Of a stretch of 64,000 bases of DNA, positions 44,644 to 52,965 are shown one piece after another (position 1 is the stretch's first letter; each line of letters starts with the position of its first letter). A program made the position numbers and the translations under genes. Below the pieces are notes generated by a model. That model saw only the letters and a program-made list of their open reading frames with translations. It was not told the DNA's origin and did not search any database. Source of the stretch: Actinoplanes missouriensis 431 (GTDB taxonomy: Bacteria; Actinomycetota; Actinomycetes; Mycobacteriales; Micromonosporaceae); the NCBI RefSeq assembly GCF_000284295.1, contig NC_017093.1, forward strand, positions 3,286,001-3,350,000, written 5' to 3'.

Positions 44644-45041
44644 TAGGTGGCACGCGTCGTCGACCACGATCGTGATCGGCCGGTGTCGGGCGGCCGCGGC
44701 GACGACCGTACCTACGATGGTGTTGATCCGGTCGTGAGCCGGCGGCGGACCGCCCGGCGCGAGACCCAGGAAGGTCATGGCCGGACCGCTGACCGCGGGC
44801 GGCGCCGCGGCGAGATCGTCGCGCAGGGCGAGCAGGAGCGGCAGCGGCCACAGCGCGGCGGTCTCGGCGCCGTGCCCGGTGATCACCCGGCGCCCGGACC
44901 CGGCGGCCTGCCGTGCCGCGGCGCTGAGCAGGGCGGACTTACCGCAGCCGCGGTCGCCGGTGACCACCAGCAGGCCGCTCGGCGGCAGCGCGGCGAGCCG
45001 GGCCAGCTCAGCGTCGCGGCCCAGCAGGATCGGATCCATCG

Positions 45042-47663
45042 TCACACACCCCCGCCGTCGAGCAGCGTGCGCAGCTGATGGCGGTTGCGCACGCCCAGCT
45101 CCGGATAGAGCCGGTAGAGATGCGAGGCCACGGTGCGCGGCGACAGGTGCAGCCGCTCGGCGATCTGCTTGTTCGTCAGTCCGGCGGCGACCAGTTCGGC
45201 GACCATGCGCTGGTGGGGCGTCAGCGCGTCCAGCGGGTTCGCGGTCTGCCCGGCGGACGGCTGCTCCGGCGGCAGGGCCTTGCCGGCCTGCTCGGCATGG
45301 GCGTGCGCGCCGAGCCGCAGGAAGGTGTCGCGCGCCGGCAGCAGGTGCGCCCGCGCGAGCTGGCCGCGACGCCGGGTGCGCAGCCACAGTCCGAACGCGA
45401 GTTGCGCCTCCGCGTACTCCAGCGGCCAGTGCAACGCCCGCTGGGTGTCCTCGATCGCCTTCTGGAACCACTGCTCGGCGGCGGGAGTCTCATCGAGCAG
45501 GGCGGCCGCGTGGGCCAGCAGCATCACCATCCGGGAGCCCGGCGCGTCCCCGGCGGCGCGACGGCACCTGTCGAGGATCCGGCGGGCCTGCTCGGCGTGA
45601 CCGGCGCCGGCCGCGCTCAGCGCCAGCTGGGGCAGGGACCGGGGGCCCAGGAAGTAGTGCCGCGGATCGCCGTCCTCGTCGAACAGGCGGCGGAAGTGCG
45701 CGTAGGCGCGGGCGTGGTCGCCGGCGCTCAGCGCGGTCAGTCCGGCCGCGCGTTCCCGCAGGCTGTCGCTGAGCGAGGTGCCGGGCAGGGTGGGCAGGCC
45801 GGCGACGGGCGGCGCGGGCCCGTCCCCGCGCAGGGCCCGCAGCGCCGCGCGCAGCGCCGGCACCACGATCGACAGGTACGGGGAGCGGACCGCCGTCGCC
45901 CGCTGGGCGGCCACGTCCAGCAGCCGCTCGGCGTCGGACCACTTCCCGCCGTCGATCAGCGCCGTCACCAGCAGCGGGAACGAGGCCAGCGTGGATCCCG
46001 GCGCGCCGAAGTTGACGCCCAGCTCCCAGGCGGCGCGCAGCTCGGTGGCGGCCGTGAGCGAGTCGTCGAGCAGGAAGGCGATCGTGCCGGCGAACAGCGT
46101 GCGGGTCAGGTCGGCCGGTCCCTTGCCGGCCGGCTGCGGGCTGCTCGCCGTACGGGCGTAGCCGGCCGGGTCACTCATCGCGCGGATCGCGGCGCGGGCC
46201 AGGCCGGCCTCGGCGCACGGGATCATGCTCTCACCCAGCGGGCCCCCGGCGCCGCTGCCGGCGAGCGCCAGCAGGCCGGGCAACTGCTCGCGGTGGGCGG
46301 GCGCGCCGGACAGCAGCGCTGCGGCGGCCGCCACCACCACCGTCGTGAGCGCCACCTGGGTGTCCGCGGGCCCGCGGCGGGCCGCCCGCGCGGTCACCTC
46401 GAACGCCTCCCACGGCTGGGCCAGGTGCAGCAGCGCGAAACCGGCCCCGCACGCGGCGACCCCGGTGACGTCCGGGTCACGGGTCAGGGACAGGGCCCGG
46501 TCATAGAGGTCGAGCGCCCACTCCGGCTCGCCGCTGCGGTGCGCGGCGAAGACCGCCCGGGCGTACCGTGACGCCGCGTCCGCACCGTCCGGGCTCAGCT
46601 CGGCCGCGAGCTGCAGAGCGCGGGTCGCCGCCGGGTAGTCGGTGCGGCGGATCGCGCCGGCGGCGGCGTCCTCCAGCGCGGCGGCCACGGTCTCGTCCGG
46701 CCCGGTGGCGGCGTGCGCGAGATGCTCGGCCCGGCGGAACGCGTCGCCGGTGGTGGCGGCGAGCTCGCGATGGGCCCGGGCGATCTGCTCGGCCGGGTAC
46801 CCCGCCACGGCGGCCATCCGGATCAGCGGATGCGGGAACCGCACGTGCCCGTCCCGGACGACGACCAGTCCGGCCCGCTCGGCGGGCGCCCAGTCGCGCA
46901 GATCGGGGGACGCGCCGGCCGCCCGGGTCAGCGTCGTGATGCGCTCGTCGTCGCCGGCCACCGCGGCGTGCGCCAGCAGCCACCGGGTCGTCTCCGGCAG
47001 CGCCTGGACGCGGCGGGAGAACTCCGGCGGCAGCGCGGTGGCGGGCTCGCGGAGGAGCCGGAGGGCCAGCGGATTGCCCGCGGCCCGGCGCAGATCACCG
47101 GTACGCCGGGACGGTGACGCGCCGAGCAGCCGGGCCGCCGCGTCCTCCGGGAGCGGGCCGATCTCGTACCGGACGATGCCCGGCGACACCCACGGCAGGT
47201 ACCGCTCGTCGCGCGCCCCGATCAGCAGCGCGACCCGCGCCGAGCTGCTCTGCAGGGCCGTGGTGAGCAGCCGCATCCAGGTGTCGTCGGCCCGGTCGGC
47301 GTCGTCGGCGACGATCAGGGCCGGCCGGTCCCGGGCCAGCTGTTCCAGGGCGACGACCAGCGCGGTCACCGCCGCCGGGCGTAGATCCGGCGCGGCCGGC
47401 GCGCCGCGCAGGTGCTCGGGCAGCCCGGTCGGGTCGATGCCGTGCGTGGTCAGCAGCGGCTCCGCGCCCTGCACCTGCACGCATCGATGTCCGCGCAGCC
47501 GGGCGTGTGCCACCGCGGCGTCCAGCAACGCGGTCTTGCCGATGCCGGCCTGGCCGCGGAGCAGCACGGCGACCGGTCCGCGTGCGGCGGCGTCGACGGC
47601 GGCAGTCAGGTCCGCCAGTTCCCGCGCGCGGCCGGGCAGCGCTGTCCCTGGTTCGACCCCCAC
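45042..47663 (-). CDS. LAL-type LuxR regulator, copy A2
   Basis: An 873-aa protein homologous to A1. It starts MGVEPGTALPGRARELADL, has Walker A GQAGIGKT (Gly37-Thr44), Walker B ALIVADDADRADD, the long helical middle (with RRLFDEDGDPRHYFLGPRSLPQLAL almost as in A1) and the C-terminal HTH (TPHQRMVAELVAAGLTNKQIAERLHLSPRTVASHLYRLYPELG). It stops 2 nt before the ATG of copy B2, so the two were translationally coupled, mirroring the A1-B1 order on the other strand. It remains intact even though its partner B2 is broken. Confidence 0.92.
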   Translation of the reverse strand: MGVEPGTALPGRARELADLTAAVDAAARGPVAVLLRGQAGIGKTALLDAAVAHARLRGHRCVQVQGAEPLLTTHGIDPTGLPEHLRGAPAAPDLRPAAVTALVVALEQLARDRPALIVADDADRADDTWMRLLTTALQSSSARVALLIGARDERYLPWVSPGIVRYEIGPLPEDAAARLLGASPSRRTGDLRRAAGNPLALRLLREPATALPPEFSRRVQALPETTRWLLAHAAVAGDDERITTLTRAAGASPDLRDWAPAERAGLVVVRDGHVRFPHPLIRMAAVAGYPAEQIARAHRELAATTGDAFRRAEHLAHAATGPDETVAAALEDAAAGAIRRTDYPAATRALQLAAELSPDGADAASRYARAVFAAHRSGEPEWALDLYDRALSLTRDPDVTGVAACGAGFALLHLAQPWEAFEVTARAARRGPADTQVALTTVVVAAAAALLSGAPAHREQLPGLLALAGSGAGGPLGESMIPCAEAGLARAAIRAMSDPAGYARTASSPQPAGKGPADLTRTLFAGTIAFLLDDSLTAATELRAAWELGVNFGAPGSTLASFPLLVTALIDGGKWSDAERLLDVAAQRATAVRSPYLSIVVPALRAALRALRGDGPAPPVAGLPTLPGTSLSDSLRERAAGLTALSAGDHARAYAHFRRLFDEDGDPRHYFLGPRSLPQLALSAAGAGHAEQARRILDRCRRAAGDAPGSRMVMLLAHAAALLDETPAAEQWFQKAIEDTQRALHWPLEYAEAQLAFGLWLRTRRRGQLARAHLLPARDTFLRLGAHAHAEQAGKALPPEQPSAGQTANPLDALTPHQRMVAELVAAGLTNKQIAERLHLSPRTVASHLYRLYPELGVRNRHQLRTLLDGGGV

Positions 47664-47805
47664 ACCCGCGGAGTCTAGGAAGCCGGATGCCGTGCCGGCC
47701 TCCGGCGGCGAGTGAGGTCACACGTCAAAACGCCCGAAGCAGCAGTAGGGCGACGGATGGTGGCGGCGTTTCCGGGCGGCAGTCTCGGTGGTGAAAGGAG
47801 CGCCG

Positions 47806-48633
47806 ATGCCATTCCTCACCACTGACGACGGAACCGAGATCTTCTACAAGGACTGGGGCAACCCGGACGGGCAGCCGATCATCTTCAGCCACGGCTGGCC
47901 GCTGAGCGGCGACGCGTGGGACGTCGAGATGAAGCTCGCCGCGGACAACGGGTTCCGGGCCATCGCCCACGACCGACGCGGTCACGGCCGGTCCACCCCG
48001 ACCTGGTCCGGCAACGACATGGACACGTACGCCGCGGATCTCGCCGCGCTGGTTCGTGACCTGAACCTGGAGAACATCATCCTGGTCGGGCACTCCACCG
48101 GCGGTGGCGAGGTCGTCCGGTACGCGGCCAGGTACGGCCGGGGCCGGGTCGCCAAGATCGCCACAGTCGGGGCGGTTCCACCGATCATGGTCCGGTCGGA
48201 TACCAACCCCGAGGGCACGCCGATCGAGGTCTTCGACAGCATCCGCGACGGGGTCCTCGCCGACCGGTCGCAGTTCTTCCGAGACCTGTCCGCGCAGTTC
48301 TTCGGCACCAACCGGCCCGGCTCGACGGTGTCGCAGGGCCAGCGCGACCAGTTCTGGCGGCTCGGCATGCAGGCCGGGTTCGCCGCGGTCCACGACTGCG
48401 TCAAGGCCTTCTCGGAGACCGACTTCTCCGCGGACCTGGCCGCGCTGGACGTGCCGGTCCTGATCGCCCAGGGCGACGACGACCAGATCGTGCCGATCGC
48501 GGACGCGGCGTACAAGTCCATCGAGCTGGTCAAGGACGGCACCCTCAAGGTCTATCCCGGCGCGCCGCACGGCATCGCCGGCAGTTACCAGCGGGCGCTC
48601 GACAAGGACCTGCTCGCGTTCTGGCTCAGCTGA
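47806..48633 (+). CDS. Alpha/beta hydrolase, non-haem chloroperoxidase-like
   Basis: A 275-aa protein from ATG 47806 with AAGGAG about 7 nt upstream. It matches the cofactor-free haloperoxidase/esterase family: FYKDWG, FSHGWPLSGDAWD, AHDRRGHGRS, the nucleophile elbow GHSTGG with Ser97, the acid in IAQGDDDQIVPI (Asp near 226) and the catalytic His255 in GAPHGI. Family members hydrolyse esters and, in vitro, perhydrolyse to halogenate. It is followed 22 bp later by a second, secreted alpha/beta hydrolase, probably in one operon. Confidence 0.93.
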   Translation: MPFLTTDDGTEIFYKDWGNPDGQPIIFSHGWPLSGDAWDVEMKLAADNGFRAIAHDRRGHGRSTPTWSGNDMDTYAADLAALVRDLNLENIILVGHSTGGGEVVRYAARYGRGRVAKIATVGAVPPIMVRSDTNPEGTPIEVFDSIRDGVLADRSQFFRDLSAQFFGTNRPGSTVSQGQRDQFWRLGMQAGFAAVHDCVKAFSETDFSADLAALDVPVLIAQGDDDQIVPIADAAYKSIELVKDGTLKVYPGAPHGIAGSYQRALDKDLLAFWLS

Positions 48634-48655
48634 ACCCTCTTTAAGGAGATTTATC

Positions 48656-49507
48656 ATGAACATTCGTACGTCTCGGATCGCCCTCGCCGGTGTCCTCGCC
48701 GCCTCCACCCTCGCCCTCATCCCGGCCGGCGCGAACGCCAGCACCCCGGCCACGACCAGCACCCCGGCCACGACCGCCGCAGCGAAGAGCAACCACGCCG
48801 TCAAGCCCACCGTCGTGCTGGTCCACGGTGCCTGGGCCGACGCCTCCGGCTGGAACGCCGTCACCCGGCGGCTCCAGGCCAAGGGCTACACCGTCATCGC
48901 CCCGCCGAACCTGCTGCGCAGCCTGGACGAGGACTCCGCCTACCTGAAGAGCTTCCTCGCCACGATCAGCGGCCCGATCGTGCTGGTCGGCCACTCCTAC
49001 GGCGGCGCGGTCATCACCAACGCGGCGACCGGCAACCCGAACGTGACGTCGCTGGTCTACATCTCGGCGTACGCGCCGGACCAGGGCGAGACGATCGCCG
49101 AGGCCGGCGCGCTGGCCGGTGGGGACAACTCGGTGCTGGTCTCGCACCTGATCAAGCGGCCGTACCCGAACGCGACGGGCGCGGTCGACACCACGGTGGA
49201 CCCGGCCTGGTTCCCGAAGCTGTTCGCCGCGGACGCCCCGCTGAACGAGACGAAGCTGATGGCCACCCAGCAGCGGCCGCTGTCGTCGGCGGCGTTCGCC
49301 GGCGAGACCGGCGTCCCGGCGTGGAAGAGCATCCCGGCGTACTACCTGGTCTCGCTCGACGACAAGACCATCCCGCCGGTCGCCGAGAAGGCGATGGCCG
49401 CGCGGGCCGCGAAGGGCCGCACCGTGGAGATCCACAGCTCGCACGCCGCGATGGTCGCCCACCCCGCTCAGGTGACCGACCTGATCCTGCGGGCCGCCCG
49501 GTCCTGA
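48656..49507 (+). CDS. Secreted alpha/beta hydrolase
   Basis: A 283-aa protein from ATG 48656, with an AAGGAG site upstream. An N-terminal Sec signal peptide (MNIRTSRIALAGVLAASTLALIPAGANA, cleavage near residue 28) precedes a Ser/Thr/Pro-rich linker (STPATT twice). The catalytic fold follows: VLVHGAWADASGWN, GHSYGG with Ser114 as nucleophile, and SHAAMVAHPAQV with a possible catalytic His. It resembles secreted esterases of the PHB-depolymerase/EstB-like actinobacterial group. The substrate is unknown. It probably forms an operon with the cytosolic hydrolase before it; a strong terminator follows. Confidence 0.9.
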   Translation: MNIRTSRIALAGVLAASTLALIPAGANASTPATTSTPATTAAAKSNHAVKPTVVLVHGAWADASGWNAVTRRLQAKGYTVIAPPNLLRSLDEDSAYLKSFLATISGPIVLVGHSYGGAVITNAATGNPNVTSLVYISAYAPDQGETIAEAGALAGGDNSVLVSHLIKRPYPNATGAVDTTVDPAWFPKLFAADAPLNETKLMATQQRPLSSAAFAGETGVPAWKSIPAYYLVSLDDKTIPPVAEKAMAARAAKGRTVEIHSSHAAMVAHPAQVTDLILRAARS

Positions 49508-49518
49508 CCGCCCGGCAC

Positions 49519-49551
49519 GCCCCGGGGACCCGTTCGTGGGTACCCCGGGGC
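49519..49551 (+). terminator. Terminator after the secreted hydrolase
   Basis: gccccggggaccc (49519-49531) pairs with gggtaccccggggc (49538-49551) with a single bulged A around a 6-nt loop. No U-run. Confidence 0.65.
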
Positions 49552-49579
49552 GAACCGGCTCACGTAGCGTGGACCAGTC

Positions 49580-51742
49580 ATGTCTGCTCCGGCGTCCTAC
49601 GGCCCCGACCGCCTGTCCGATGTGGACCGCCCGGCGGCCGGCGACGGCACGTGGCCGCTGTGGCGGGTGCTCTGCCTCGTCGTGGCCCTCTACGCCGCCG
49701 GCGCGTCCCTGGCCTTCCTCGGCTTCGGGGCGCCGTCGATCGTCGTGCTGTTCCTGCCGGCCGGGATCACGCTGTCCGCGTTGCTGCTCAATCCCCGTAC
49801 CCGATGGCCCTGGATCCTGATCGCGGTGGCGGTCGCCGAGGTCGTGGTGGACGTGTCGCACGGCATGTCGCCGCGCTGGGTGTGGGGGTTCGCGCTGGCG
49901 AACACCGTGGAACCGCTGATCGGTGCGCTGCTGCTGCGGCGGTACGTGCGCGGCGACGTCGACCTGTTGCGCCGCGACCACCTGGTCGCGTTCCTGGCCT
50001 GCTGTGTCGGCGCGGGTCCGGCGGCCGGCGGCCTGATCGGCGCCACCATGCTCGCGCTCAGCGCCGGCCAGCCGTGGCCGACGTCGGTGGTGTCGTTCTG
50101 GGCGGGTGACGCCACCGGTGTGCTGGTCGTCGGCGGGTGCGTGCTGGCCTGGTGGCACAGCCGCCACGGCCGCCCGGTCGGCGCGCGATGGCCGCTGTGG
50201 GTGGCGTCGGCGGTGCTCGCCACGGTCGCCGGTTTCTGGCCGCAGCACGTGCCGCTCTTCTACCTGTGCGTTCCGGTGCTGTTCGCGCTGGCGTTCACCC
50301 AGCCGCTGCCGGTCACCATGACCGCGGCGCTGGCGACCACCGTGACCGCGAACCTGATGACCAGCACCGGTCACGGCCCGTGGGCGGCGGTCGGCACCTC
50401 CGACCAGTGGCGGACCCTGACGCTGCAGGTCTTCCTGGTCACCACGATCCTCGGCGCCCTGCTGCTGGCCGTCGGTGTGGCCGAGCGTGACCTCGCCCGC
50501 CGGGACACCTCGCTGGAACGGGAGGCCCGGCTGCGGCTGCACGCGTTGCAGGTGCTGACCACCGACCTGGCGAAGGCGGCCACCTCGGAGGCGATCGCGC
50601 AGGCCATCGTCCGGGAGGGCATCGGTCTCGCCGCCGACCAGGGCAGCGCCGCGATCCTGGCGCCCGACGGCGCCGGGCTGCGGGTCTGGACCACCGGTGG
50701 CCGGCCGGCCGGGGTGCCCGGCACTCTGGACGCGGACACGCCGCACACCGCCGCGATCCGGCTGGGGCGGCCGGTGCTGCACCAGACCCGCGAGGAGATC
50801 GAGGCCGCGTTCCCCGAGCTGGCGCAGGACTTTGCCGCGCTCGGCATCCACAGTGGGCTGTGCGTGCCGATCCCCGGTGACGACGGCACGCCGCTCGGGG
50901 CGCTGACGTTCGGCTTCCTCCGCGAGCACGGCGTCGACGCGGACGTGCTCTCCTTCGCCGACGCGCTGGCCAGCCTCAGCGGCCAGGCTCTGCGCCGGGC
51001 GCAGACCTACGAGCAGGAGATCAGCGCCGCGCACCAGCTGCAGCAGGCCCTGCTGCCGGCGGTCGCGGCGGACGGGCTGCCCGGCGTGCGAGTCAGCGCC
51101 GACTACCGGCCCGCCGACCTCGCCTCCCAGGTGGGCGGCGACTGGTACGACGTGTTCGCCCTGCCCGGCGGCCGGATCGGGTTCGCCGTCGGTGACGTGG
51201 TCGGTCACCACGTGACGGCGGCGGCGGCGATGGCCCGCCTGCAGGCGGCGCTGCGCTTCGTCGCCCAGACCGCCCGGCACCCCGCTCAGGTGCTCGAGGA
51301 CCTCGACCGGGCCAGTGCGGTCATCCCCGACTCGATGATGACCACCGTCGGGTTCGCCGACTACGACCCGGTGACCCGGCTGCTGCGGTTCGCCTGCGCC
51401 GGGCATCCGCCGCCGCTGCTGGTCACCGGCAACGACGCGCAGTTCCTGTGGGGCGGCCGGTCGCTGCCACTCGGCGTCGGCGCCACCGCCCGGGAGCACG
51501 CCGAGTGCGTGCTGGCGGAGCAGGCCGTCGTGGTCTGGTACACCGACGGTCTGGTGGAACGGCACGGCCAGCACATCGCCGCGTCCATGCAGCGGCTCGC
51601 CGACGCGGCCGGGCGGCACGGTTCCGGCGACGCGCACGCGCTGCGGCCGCACCTCATGCGGCACATGGTCGGCGATCGGACGCTCGGCGACGACACCGCG
51701 ATCCTGTGTGTTCAGTTCACCGCGGCGGCCGACCGCGGTTGA
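49580..51742 (+). CDS. MASE1-GAF-SpoIIE serine phosphatase (sensor)
   Basis: A 720-aa protein from ATG 49580. About eight hydrophobic helices in the first 300 residues (WRVLCLVVALYAAGASLAFLGF, IVVLFLPAGITLSALLL, RDHLVAFLACCVGAGPAAGGLIGATML and others) match the MASE1 membrane sensor. A GAF domain (about residues 315-470, AKAATSEAIAQAIV...LCVPIPGDDG) follows, then a SpoIIE/PP2C phosphatase (GGDWYDVFALPGGRIGFAVGDVVGHHVTAAAAMARL, CAGHPPPLL, VVWYTDGLVERH, LGDDTAILCV). It should dephosphorylate STAS anti-anti-sigma proteins. Two genes downstream encode a STAS protein and a HATPase, giving a complete membrane-signal-to-sigma-factor module. Confidence 0.93.
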   Translation: MSAPASYGPDRLSDVDRPAAGDGTWPLWRVLCLVVALYAAGASLAFLGFGAPSIVVLFLPAGITLSALLLNPRTRWPWILIAVAVAEVVVDVSHGMSPRWVWGFALANTVEPLIGALLLRRYVRGDVDLLRRDHLVAFLACCVGAGPAAGGLIGATMLALSAGQPWPTSVVSFWAGDATGVLVVGGCVLAWWHSRHGRPVGARWPLWVASAVLATVAGFWPQHVPLFYLCVPVLFALAFTQPLPVTMTAALATTVTANLMTSTGHGPWAAVGTSDQWRTLTLQVFLVTTILGALLLAVGVAERDLARRDTSLEREARLRLHALQVLTTDLAKAATSEAIAQAIVREGIGLAADQGSAAILAPDGAGLRVWTTGGRPAGVPGTLDADTPHTAAIRLGRPVLHQTREEIEAAFPELAQDFAALGIHSGLCVPIPGDDGTPLGALTFGFLREHGVDADVLSFADALASLSGQALRRAQTYEQEISAAHQLQQALLPAVAADGLPGVRVSADYRPADLASQVGGDWYDVFALPGGRIGFAVGDVVGHHVTAAAAMARLQAALRFVAQTARHPAQVLEDLDRASAVIPDSMMTTVGFADYDPVTRLLRFACAGHPPPLLVTGNDAQFLWGGRSLPLGVGATAREHAECVLAEQAVVVWYTDGLVERHGQHIAASMQRLADAAGRHGSGDAHALRPHLMRHMVGDRTLGDDTAILCVQFTAAADRG

Positions 51743-51818
51743 CAGCGGTGACGGCTGCCGCCGATGCTGGCAGGGCTGAGCGGCAGCGTGACTCTCGGGG
51801 AAGGTCTTGCGGCGGACC

Positions 51819-52130
51819 ATGTCGGACTTCCAGATACGCACCGCCACCCAGGCGGGCCGGATCGTCGTGTCCGTGGCGGGTGAGTGCGATCTGCGCCATC
51901 GCGACGAGATGACCACGGTCCTGGAGGCGGCGGTGCAGGCCGCGCCGGTGGTCGCCGTCGACCTCGCTGCCGTGCGCTTCCTCGACTCCAGCGGCCTGCA
52001 CGCCCTGGTCTCCGCCCGCCAAGCCGCGAGCCGCCGCGACGGTGTCGTCTACGTCGTCAACGCCACCGGCACGGTCGCCATGGTGCTGGAGATGACCGGC
52101 GTCCTGCAGCTGCTGCGACCACCGTCATGA
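51819..52130 (+). CDS. STAS anti-anti-sigma factor
   Basis: A 103-aa protein from ATG 51819 (MSDFQIRTATQAGRIVVSVAGECDL). It has VVAVDLAAVRFLDSSGLHALVSARQAA with the phosphorylatable serine in DSSG, and LEMTGVLQLL at the end, the standard STAS motif set. It follows the SpoIIE phosphatase by 76 bp and precedes an overlapping HATPase gene. It is the likely substrate of the phosphatase and of the kinase, switching sigma-factor availability. Confidence 0.92.
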   Translation: MSDFQIRTATQAGRIVVSVAGECDLRHRDEMTTVLEAAVQAAPVVAVDLAAVRFLDSSGLHALVSARQAASRRDGVVYVVNATGTVAMVLEMTGVLQLLRPPS

Positions 52131-52501
52131 GCATGGATTACCACAAACCCCAAGACCTCCCTTCGGTACGGGGATACGTCCGCGACCAGGCACAATCGGC
52201 CGGCCTGGACGAGTCCGCCGTGGAGGGCATGGCGATCGCGGTCAGCGAACTCGTCACCAACACGCTGCAGCACACCACCGGCGGCGGGCAGGTCCGGGTC
52301 TGGGCGGAGAACGGCTCGGTGTTCTGCGAGGTGGCCGACGGCGGGACCCCGCCGGCGTTCCCCCGCGCGATGCCGGCGGCCGACGCCGAGCGGGGGCGCG
52401 GGCTGGCCATCGTGGAGATGCTCTGCGACGAGGTGACGGCGATCGCCGAACCGGGGCGGACCGTCGTCCGCATGCGCTTCGCGACCAAGCCGCGGGTGTG
52501 A
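52127..52501 (+). CDS. Anti-sigma HATPase (RsbW/SpoIIAB-like)
   Basis: A 124-aa protein. ATG 52127 overlaps the previous stop (ATGA), so translation is coupled. It has SELVTNTLQHTTGG (N box), VADGGTPPAF (G1) and RGRGLAIVEMLCDEV (G2) of the GHKL kinase fold, with the size of a single-domain anti-sigma factor kinase. It is expected to phosphorylate the upstream STAS protein and sequester a sigma factor. The N-box HTTGG tail differs slightly from the 23405 paralogue. No sigma factor is encoded nearby. Confidence 0.9.
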   Translation: MSMDYHKPQDLPSVRGYVRDQAQSAGLDESAVEGMAIAVSELVTNTLQHTTGGGQVRVWAENGSVFCEVADGGTPPAFPRAMPAADAERGRGLAIVEMLCDEVTAIAEPGRTVVRMRFATKPRV

Positions 52502-52519
52502 CGCCCGGGGCCCGGCTGA

Positions 52520-52846
52520 TCAGCTGGTCAGGCCGAACGCGGCGGACAGCCCGGTCACCGCGATTGCCTTGGCGACCGGCGGCGACGGGCTCACCAGCGT
52601 CAGCGTGACACCGGCCGCCGCGGCCGAGTTACGGGCGCTGATCAGCGCGCCCAGCGCATACGAGTCGATCAGCGTCACCCGGGAGACGTCCACCTGCAGG
52701 AACCGGCACGGGGAGGCCTGGGCGGCGGCCGCCAGGTTGTCCCGGACCTCGTCGGCGTCCGCGAGGTCCAGCTCCCCGGCCAGCGCGGCCCGCAGGGTGA
52801 TCCCGTCACTGCTGGTCTCATACATGATCATGGCGCTCCCCGGCAT
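52520..52846 (-). CDS. STAS-domain protein
   Basis: Up to 108 aa. An internal ATG at 52831 (MIMYETSSDG) or 52825 may be the real start, since the first residues (MPGSA) add nothing to the fold. STAS motifs: LAGELDLADADEVRDNLAAAA, RFLQVDVSRVTLIDSYALGALISARNSA, KAIAVTGLSAAFGL. The phosphorylation site is DSYALG, in which only one serine remains of the usual DSSG. It is convergent to the HATPase gene and may compete for the same kinase. It is therefore a third switch component on the opposite strand. Confidence 0.85.
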   Translation of the reverse strand: MPGSAMIMYETSSDGITLRAALAGELDLADADEVRDNLAAAAQASPCRFLQVDVSRVTLIDSYALGALISARNSAAAAGVTLTLVSPSPPVAKAIAVTGLSAAFGLTS

Positions 52847-52965
52847 GCGTCGACCGTATCGGCCCGCCGCCAGGCCCGCCCGGCGAGGGGCCCGCGTACG
52901 AGGATTTAAGGATCTTTAAGGTTGCGGTCCAGTCCGGTGCTGAACCGATCTCCGTAGAGGTGGGC

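Larger units (their letters stand above)
41197..45039 (-). pseudogene. LAL-type LuxR regulator, copy B2, split by IS630
   Basis: The N-terminal part runs from ATG 45039 (MDPILLGRDAELARL) with Walker A GDRGCGKS and ends at ITIVVDDACHL, where IS630 inserts. After the element, the frame resumes as DDDALTTLVGLSALPAVTVI and continues to the LuxR HTH (TTQERQVAELAAQGLSNRAIADRLLISARTVNTHL...). Joining 44646-45039 with 41197-43463 gives 2661 bp, 887 codons including stop, in frame, so the gene was intact before insertion. It is homologous to B1. The break lies inside the Walker B region (VVDDACHLDDD), so each fragment lacks function: the N-part has no DNA-binding domain, the C-part no P-loop. A low-complexity AQAQAQ tract (hexamer ggcctg repeats, about 43000-43050) lies in the middle. 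Confidence 0.92.

Noticed and set aside
48641..51916. A 1091-codon open frame on minus through the hydrolase and SpoIIE genes
   Set aside because: Antisense shadow with Arg/Gly/Asp-rich composition and no ribosome binding site.
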